Notes under the pieces: generated by a model
The model's input: only the letters and a program-made list of their open reading frames with translations
Databases searched by the model: none
What the model was told of the DNA's origin: nothing
Shown: in pieces, positions 56,741 through 64,000 of the stretch
Layout: each line of letters opens with the position of its first letter
How positions within the stretch are numbered: position 1 is the stretch's first letter
Source of the DNA: Malaya genurostris
Taxonomy: Eukaryota > Arthropoda > Insecta > Diptera > Culicidae
Length of the DNA stretch: 64,000 nucleotides
Assembly (NCBI RefSeq): GCF_030247185.1
Contig: NC_080572.1
Coordinates: 91,217,435-91,281,434 of the forward strand
Direction of reading: 5' to 3'
Made by a program: the position numbers and the translations under genes

Positions 56741-59700
56741 TCGAATTGATATGTTTGGAAGCTTCTTGAACCGTTGCATCCGTTGCTTCTGTTTATTGTT
56801 TTATCCATTGTACCACTTTTAAGTTCACTCTTTTTTTCTGTCGGACTCTCAGACACTCGTTGAAGGTTATTCTCACAGTTGTATTAGTAATTCTAAACTT
56901 TTTGTTTTTGTTTTTTTTTTTTCGCTGGGAAGCCTCTGAATTTTGATTGTAAGTGCACAGGAATTTTTCAAGGATAATTTATTTCGACAACATGACTGAA
57001 AAAAAACTATGAACAGCTATGACTATTACAGCTCGACAGATTTACTCAAATTTTTGGATTTTTACTCCTACGGTTGAAAAGTTACAGCATATTTTCAGTG
57101 TGCCAATTTCAATAAATACAATTTTTTTTGAAATTGCACTTCAACAAAATCAAACCGCTTCACAATTTTCATTTCGAATATCCTATAAAAGTGTTTAGTG
57201 GTCCGCAATAAATGAATGAACGGTAATTGTAGTGCAATTTTTCGTTTGTATTACAACTTATTCATAGAATACCCAAAACTCCCAAGGGACAGCTATCAAT
57301 TGATGAGAAATAATTCTTCACTATGTTTTCTGCGAGACAACCACGAAATTGTTACCATAATAGGGAAATTTTTTCCAGCTACTTAGAAGTTCAAAATTAA
57401 CTACTGAATTGCTATAGTAGTTCATTTTGTAATATTGAGCACCGAAGAATCGCAGGTGAAATACAGAAAAAACTCCGCAAAAAACGATTGCTTGTATCAA
57501 ACCTCCCAAATGATTATTGAAATATTGTCCCATTCCAAGGGACACTTTAAAACATCGGTTAGGGAAGTTCGAAAATCGATCGCAATCCACCGAGCTCCAC
57601 CGTCTACCAAATGATACCGAACCGTTTATTTGCTTGCATGACTCACTCGGTGATCGATCAACCGATTGATCGCAAAATTGCGCGAATTCGTCAGTTTAAT
57701 GGCGTGCACGAAACCTGGGCAGCCATAACCTCACTGCAACACAAGCGCCAAAGTAACCCAAATGGTGTTGTGTGCGCAGATTACAAGTACCTTCACTGCG
57801 CAACTGCCACACTCCACCTTTGTTTATGTTTATCTACCCGGGAAGGTACATTTTGAAGTTGTTTGTTTGTTTGTCCGTAGTCTGTTCGTTTGCTTCTTCC
57901 TTGATTGCGAAGTTTTGCGAAGAAGGAAAATAGCAAACCATCGAAATGGCACAAGCCGCAGACACCATGTGTTCCAAACGAGACGAGGGAGAATTACTTC
58001 GGTAAACAGTGATGGAGAATTACACCCACATCGAATAAGCGATCGAATCAATCAGGGATAGTTCAATAATTGTAATGATTGAGGCTGTAAATCAACCAAA
58101 TAGAAAAAAAGCAATCCTCCACACGAGGTAGCTTCGCGGGAAGTGTCGCAACAAAATACGTGAACTTCAAAGTGCAAGAAGTAAAGTTTTTTTTTCTACA
58201 GCATAGGGCAGACACTAGACAATGCTGATTTTCAAACTAGTACGACTTTCAAATCTAATTAGTATGTGCTATAGTTCTTTTATTTCCTTCTCATAGCCTA
58301 GGGGCCAATTCAAATGTCAACTTCTTCAGTTCATGTATTCCAAATTTCAACTTGTACCGAGCGTCAATTGTACTTCGGTTCCCACGGCGACAGCAGCCCA
58401 ATTTTACCTACCCAGAGTAAAACGGATTTGCCCAACTTTTCCTGCTATTTCCTTATACTGATCGGCATCAGACGATCGGTTGAACGATTTTGCAGTGAAG
58501 CCCACTTAAACACATGTAGTAACCGACAAACAACACTGATTGACTGGTAATGGTAGAGTATCGAATTGCAACTTCCACGCTTCGACCGATCCGTTCGAAC
58601 TTACATCAAAACGTCAGTCGCGTCACCAACAAGATCCGATGGTGATACCGTCTTTGTTTGTATGTCAGCCTGCAAAACACTCTGGCTGCGATGGCTATAG
58701 TAGCTATAGTATATCGGAAGCCATGACTGTAACACACTAAATACTTTACCCAACGATCTGTGAGGTTTGTGACGTCACATTAAAATTCACTTTCATTTTC
58801 TACGAAGTACGTAGTCCATTTTTCTTCTTTTATTTCGCTTGTATTTCATTCACCACACCACGTTATAAATCGCATGCGGCATTCGGCTACGGCTACGGTT
58901 TGGTGTAGGTGAGATACTCGAATGTGAACCAGTCTCGCTCGCCATCAGGCTTCAGTGCAGTTCGAACCGATTGTGTTATTTTATTTTTATATTTATTTTA
59001 ATTTTTATCTACTACACTATTTTTACGCTCCTTTTCCTTATTACAGCCGAGGGAGGCGACATACAGTGGCAGTAGCGCCAGTTGATAGACGATCCGCTCG
59101 AAGTACCCACTACAAGCATGTGCATACAACAAACGAGTCGAATGTAGTCTGGGCTCGACTATAGGTTACAAAATTTGCCACTTCGATTCGCGCTGCTGAT
59201 TGAGGCAGATTTCGTTGCCGTTTTGAATCGGGGGCTTTGCCTACCCTACATCTAGGCCAATTGAAATGGATATAGCAGGTCAATGGGAAATTTAAACAGA
59301 AGAAGAGTATTGAACTGCTTTTCAGCACGTAATCGCTTACCCAGTTTCCATTGCAGCTGATCCATATCCAATCAGCCATAAGTTCGAACTAACTAAATAT
59401 ATCGTTTAACTTACATAAAATACCACAGGCTAATCTGATCCATCACGGCAAAATCACCGGAAGTGACGGGTTGTGCAATCTCGTTCTGAACAGATTGGGT
59501 CCGAAGTCAACAAACACTTTCACGGTCGCAGTATCAACCGCTAGGCATCGTGATATGAACTAATGGGAGTGTGTGTGTATGGCTACCATTAAATCAGGCA
59601 AAATAGCCACCCATAAAAGAGCCGGATTTTCGTTATCTTATGGACCGTGTTAGATCACCAGTTGCTTTCGATTTTTTTTGATTTTTTGTTCAGCTTCGTT

Positions 59701-60116
59701 ATGTCGACCTTGGTATGTTGATATGTTTCCACATAATCTGGTTTTCACATAAACTGGTTGAAGACTAAATCGGTTGTATATGCTGAGAATTCGATTGATA
59801 CGACAGATCCAAACGTTCGAAATGATCCATTAGAAAGATATAGTGTTAGGTACTAAAATTCAACAAAAATAAATAAAAATAAATAAAGGATTAAACACTA
59901 CTTAAATTAACTTCTAGCATACGGATATCAAATTATAATCATACTTACATCATTTTTACTAAAATGTGTATCAAAGCGGTGTTGTTAAGAATCATGCAAC
60001 AGAACTCGAAACAAAAAAACTTTTTTTTTTGTAAGTAGTCAAAGTGGCAGCAGTCCCTTGCTTCAGTTCTACACTGGACTCTTGATAAGATTTGCTTCTA
60101 TGAGCTTCTATTTTAT
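56741..60116. other. 3.4 kb without a recognisable gene
   Basis: GC content rises at 57600-58060 and 58300-59160, but no frame shows a domain. 58864-58980 has a TATAAAT and, separately, a TTCAGTGCAGTTCG initiator-like word. Their spacing (about 85 bp) does not fit one core promoter, and no exon could be traced from them. Confidence 0.4.
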
Positions 60117-60386
60117 GTCGTTTTCGTTTTTAAATTGCACTACACTGGTGTAGCGAAAGCTGCACTGAAACCGTTCGTTTTTGCCAATTGCACTACACCA
60201 GTGCTACACTTTTTCTGCACCGATACCACTGGTGTAGCACTCATTGAAAGTTTGGTGTAGCTCTGTGCAATGGAATCGTCTATTGTAGTCAATGGTTACT
60301 GTTTATGTTTTCGTCATTTTTGTTCGTTTATTCATGCCTCAGTGTAGCACTGCACCGGTGTAGTGCAAATTAAAAACGAAAACGCC
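60117..60386. mobile_element. MITE, copy 2 (inverted relative to 25921)
   Basis: GTCGTTTTCGTTTTTAAATT at the left and TTAAAAACGAAAACGCC at the right. Internal words such as 'cagtgctacactttttctgc' and 'ctctgtgcaatggaatcgtc' match copy 1 in reverse complement. The element is 270 bp and non-coding. Confidence 0.8.
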
Positions 60387-60766
60387 ATTAGATCAACACA
60401 CAGAAGTTCCTAGGCTATGGTGCCCACTTGGTCACTGTTTTGTTTGTGCTTATTCAAATAGATTGTATAAAATTGTCCTTATAATGTGTAAATGTGTTTT
60501 ATAGTTTAGTTGTTGTTTTTGTAATGACAATGGTCGTAGATCTGGTTTTGTGAAAATGTATTTTGCATCATTCTTCTTTTCCAAGTTTAAGAGCTTCTCT
60601 TAGTTCAATTTTCCAGTTTGCTCAGTGTCAATTAATTTCATCTTAATAATCATGTAGAGTCACCATGTTATTTTAGCGATTACTCGACTTTCAATTAATG
60701 CATTGTAATAAAATTGAATACAATATCTTTGCTTCGAATTTGTGAAGCACTACTGTAGAAAAAGTA
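60387..60766. other. AT-rich spacer
   Basis: No gene, repeat boundary or RNA signal could be supported. Confidence 0.5.
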
Positions 60767-61680
60767 CAGGGTCCGCCACCTAACATTTTTTTTGAACTAG
60801 CGGTTATTTCGACATTGGTAACCTTAATGTCACTTCTGATTTGACAGAAACTTAGTTTTATCCTTCCACTGAACGAAAATGGTTGTGTATACGCTTGAGG
60901 AACGCGTTATCGCTTCGCCAACTGGGATTGAAGAAGACGCCGATTTTTGCCAAAAAATCATCTGCTCGGATGCGGCACATTTTCATCTCGGCGGGTATGT
61001 TAATAAGCAAAATTGTCGCATCTGGGGGACGGAAAACCCGCACGTTATCATGGAAAAGCCGATGCATCCTCAGAGAGTGACGGTTTGGTGCGGATTTTGG
61101 TCTGGCGGCATCATTGGGCCATTTTTCTTCGAAAATGAGGCAGGAGCCGCCGCCACGGTCAATGGTGAGCGCTACCGCGTCATGATTAGCGATTGGTTCT
61201 TCCCGTTACTTGAAGAGGAAGACTTGGACACCATTTGGTTCCAATAAGACGGTGCTCCGTGCCACACAGCCAACGCTACGATCGATCTTCTGCGCACAGA
61301 CTTCGAAGATCGAATTATCAGTCGAAATTCGGATGTCGTTTGGCCGCCTCGGAGCTGTGATTCGACGCCTTTAGACTATTATCTTTGGGGGCTGTCAGAG
61401 ATAGGTGTTATGTGGACAATCCAGAGACAATTTAAGCCTTGAAGGACAACATTCGTGCAGACATAGCTGAAATAAAGCCGCAAGCAATCGAAAATGTACT
61501 AAAAACCTGGACCGACCGTATGGCGTACTGTAAGGCCAGTCGAGGCAGCCATTTGAATGAAATTATATTTCACAATTAACCGGAAGGATTGTATTCTAAT
61601 ATGAAAAAATAAATTTTGAATTCGGATGAACCGTTTGTGTTTTCTTGTGTCTTTAAAAAAAAGTTACATGGCGGACCTAG
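60767..61680 (+). mobile_element. DD41D mariner-type transposon with both terminal repeats, internally deleted
   Basis: The left end CAGGGTCCGCCACCTAAC (60767, preceded by TA) and the right end GTTACATGGCGGACCTAG (ending 61680, followed by TA) are inverted repeats with a few changes. The length is about 0.91 kb; a complete element would be about 1.3 kb or more. The gap is explained by a deletion near the N-terminus of the transposase. A 3' relic of the same family is at 8218-8605. Confidence 0.88.
60879..61579 (+). pseudogene. DD41D transposase pseudogene
   Basis: The start is ATG 60879 (MVVYTLEERV). After about ten residues the helix-turn-helix domain is deleted and the protein resumes at DADFCQKIICSDAAHF, with the first catalytic aspartate in CSDAAHF. 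It runs on through GGYVNKQNCRIWG and TVWCGFWSGGIIGPFFFENE to a stop (TAA at 61245-61247). Past the stop in the same frame comes DGAPCHTANATIDLL, with the second aspartate, then VVWPPRSCDSTPLDYYLWG, with the third. The spacing between the last two is 41 residues, hence DD41D. A frameshift after YLWG and a further stop follow. The C-terminus KASRGSHLNEIIFHN ends at 61579. Confidence 0.86.
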
Positions 61681-61682
61681 TA

Positions 61683-63653
61683 GTTCGAAAATTGTTCGAT
61701 ACGGTTGTTATAGCGACGCAAAAACTTGAAGCGAATGCTTCTAATTTAATCTTACTTTTGAAGTCAATCTATCGCACAGAGACAACAGATCTCACTCTAA
61801 CTAATGGTTTCCGTATATGAGATGACCAATGGAGCTGAGACTAATGAGGGTACCGTTACCCTACTTTTATCTCTACTATTGGTCGATCGTTAGTCCTGAG
61901 CTGAAACGGTGGCCTTTATTACCGTTCCTGCATACACTTCCTCTTACACTTCATTCACAGATCATCTCACCCATCTGGTCTCACATGAAAACGACACAAC
62001 CTCACCAAATAAATTGGATGAACATCGTTAGGCAGCTATCAGTGGTTTGCTCATTTGTTCAGTCTGTATTATTTTATTCCATTCTACAATATTCTATCTC
62101 GTTCCACAGTATTCCATGGTACACAAACCACCAATAAACGTCAAAGATGTACTCGATCTACCGTTCATTTGTTGTCATCGTTTGAAACCCAATTGGGATA
62201 CGTTCACGCCACTTAATTTCCACTTCACACTGGTAATAAGGGCCGGTAGTATGAAAATGAAACATGAAAAAGAGCTCAGTGATGCCCTACCGGCCTCTCC
62301 AACCACGAATGCTGGAGCGTAATGCAATCAACATCTTGTTCAAGTCGTTCCATATCTTATTCATTTAATTCAATAATGAAGCTAAAAGCTGTAACACATA
62401 TCTTTATCGAATTGTAACGCTAATTGATTGTATCTGACGATGTTTGGAATACCGTCAAGCCCACCAACCAGGGGAGGGCAACTCGAAACATAAAAACGTT
62501 TTATTTTAATTTTACTATGGGATCTAGTTATAAGTTGAGGCTTATTCAATATAACACTTGACCTTTGGCCACCGGATTCCATACATTTCGTCCATATTTC
62601 AGCAATTTATTGATACCATCTTAAAAAAATATTCATGGTAAACCATTCGACGACGACTGATTGAGAAGTTAATGGAGTATAACTGTGCAACTGTTTGTCG
62701 GAATGTGCGGAAACAAAAATGTACGGCGAGTTCGATAACAGTTCCCTAGTATGTCTCTTCAATAGTGGCCTTCTCCAGTTGAGCGATACGATACGAAAGT
62801 TAATTTTGCCATGTCTTCGGCCATTTTTCAAAACGATAATTAGCCTAATTAATCTAAATTGACCTAATCACAAGGTTAAAATAATTCGTATTAAACAACA
62901 CCACACTGCACAGTGGTCCTACTCATGTCAAAACATGCGTTTTTTGTAGTTGTCATTAATCCACATACAAGTGATTTAAAAAAATATTTTGCATACAATA
63001 CGAAATAAAGCGTTTGTGTCTTTAGAACAGTCATGTTTAAACAAGAAAACATGACGAAGAAATGAACACTTTGAAATACATTTGGGGACCACCAAAATCG
63101 AATTTTTCCATCATCATGTTTTTCAATGAATTTTTAGAATGTTTTAATTTTCAAAATACATATTTTTGTCAAAAAATACATATTTTTATTTTTACAAACA
63201 AAAAAAAAATGTTTGAAAAATTTATTTGCAAAGTAAATATTCAAGTAACAATATCTCGAAAATGTGGAAATATGTGAAGTCGATTTCAACAAAGTTTGAA
63301 AGTATGATCACTATTAGAAAAATTAATAGTCGCAACCTAAAGTGGTTTAAATTTATATGAAAACACACTTTCAAAAAAGTATGTCCTATCATTCCACAAT
63401 ATAACATATGCAGCATCCTAACTTATTATATTCATTAACCTTGCACCTTAAACCGAATGGTCTACAATTTTTCTAAAGGCGTGAATTCTCTATCTTGTAT
63501 TGTAAGCAAAATGATTCATTTAAGGATCAAGAGTAAACCAAGTTAACTCGTGTTGGTAATTTGTGTTTTACGTACATTTTATTTGGTACGTATGTCATAG
63601 ATCTATGTGTTCATATATGCAGTGCAACCAGCTTATCAAAGTGACTTGCATAA
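61683..63653. other. 2 kb without a recognisable gene
   Basis: AT-rich DNA with only short frames; 61829-62137 and 62047-62322 overlap in different frames and show no domain. Confidence 0.45.
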
Positions 63654-64000
63654 AAACTCACTTTCAAGGATCACATTGAAGGAATCCAGGCAAAGTGCAA
63701 TAAATATATAAAATGTTTATATCCTCTTATAAACAGAAATTCTAAGCTCTTTCTAAAAAACAAATTGTTAATTTATAAACAAATTTTCAGGCCAGCCATG
63801 CTTTATGCAGTACCAATTTGGTCAAGTTGTTGTTCCACCAGGAAGAAAACGCTTCAAAGGAGTCAGAATAAAATTCTGAAAATGATTTTGAAGCGTCCTC
63901 CCTGGTTTAGTACAAATGAGTTACACAGACTTACAAATATAGAACCATTAGATTTATTGTTACATAATATTATAAGCAAATTCCGACAAGAATCGATACA
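63654..64000 (+). pseudogene. Jockey-like LINE ORF2, C-terminal part, runs off the window
   Basis: An open frame from 63654 to the window end reads KLTFKDHIEGIQAKCNKYIK, CLYPLINRNSKLFLKNK, FRPAMLYAVPIWSSCC, KILKMILKRPPWFSTNEL and LHNIISKFRQESI. This is the region after the reverse transcriptase catalytic core, and it is the same family as 51892-53130 on the other strand. It is truncated at its 5' side, since the sequence before 63654 is unrelated. The frame is uninterrupted to 64000, so it may be a relatively recent 5'-truncated insertion. Confidence 0.85.

Noticed and set aside
58864..58980. Core promoter (TATAAAT and TTCAGTGCAGTTCG)
   Set aside because: Spacing of about 85 bp is incompatible with a single TATA-Inr promoter, and no downstream coding exon was found.

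Overview
The window looks like intergenic or intronic, transposon-choked DNA from a dipteran, most likely a culicine mosquito. The reasons are family-level: an IS630-Tc1-mariner repertoire that includes transposases with DD37E spacing (the mosquito ITmD37E type), a LOA/Lian-like LINE, tRNA-derived SINEs, and a degenerate 'TTCCGGTTCCGGAGT' satellite that I associate with mosquito genomes. I cannot assign a genus. No convincing host protein-coding gene, rRNA or functional tRNA is visible. Nearly all short open frames are chance, and the recognisable protein fragments belong to mobile elements.

Layout. 0.6-5 kb: DD34D mariner relic, satellite, the 3' end of a Penelope-like element with a GIY-YIG domain, and a 0.73-kb inverted-repeat element with TTTGGCATAAT subrepeats around a GC-rich core. 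8-11.4 kb: DD41D and ITmD37E relics, and a 5'-truncated LOA-like LINE split by a SINE with a perfect 15-bp target duplication. 14.7-16.5 kb: two hammerhead-ribozyme repeats on the minus strand, then a 0.8-kb foldback. 17-23 kb: SINEs and deleted mariner-type transposons. 25.9-29.2 kb: nested MITEs and a 430-bp (AC)n(AT)n microsatellite. 33-36.4 kb: another ITmD37E copy and a palindrome carrying Penelope terminal sequence. 37.5-43.3 kb: a nearly complete LINE of about 4.7 kb (endonuclease, reverse transcriptase and RNase H, with one internal stop), flanked by direct repeats of 510 and 351 bp. 43.3-47.7 kb: two mariner relics and an ORF1-only LINE copy with a perfect 13-bp target duplication. 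48.3-53.1 kb: SINE, empty AT-rich DNA, and a Jockey-like LINE fragment hit by a hAT MITE. 54.7-56.7 kb: satellite interrupted by the most interesting object. 60-64 kb: MITE, a DD41D transposon with both ends, and a Jockey-like LINE fragment that runs off the window.

Best candidate for an undescribed system: 55,687-56,396 is a head-to-tail array with an exact 262-bp period. Each of its three complete motifs has every conserved core nucleotide of a hammerhead self-cleaving ribozyme (stem III open, very long stem I, 3-bp stem II). The array is bounded by an 8-bp direct repeat, as expected of an integrated retrozyme-like element whose transcript would cut itself into 262-nt monomers. Diverged relatives occur at 14.7-15.05 kb (minus strand) and, badly decayed, in the direct repeats around the LINE. 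The Penelope-like elements in the same window are plausible mobilising partners, but that link is inference.
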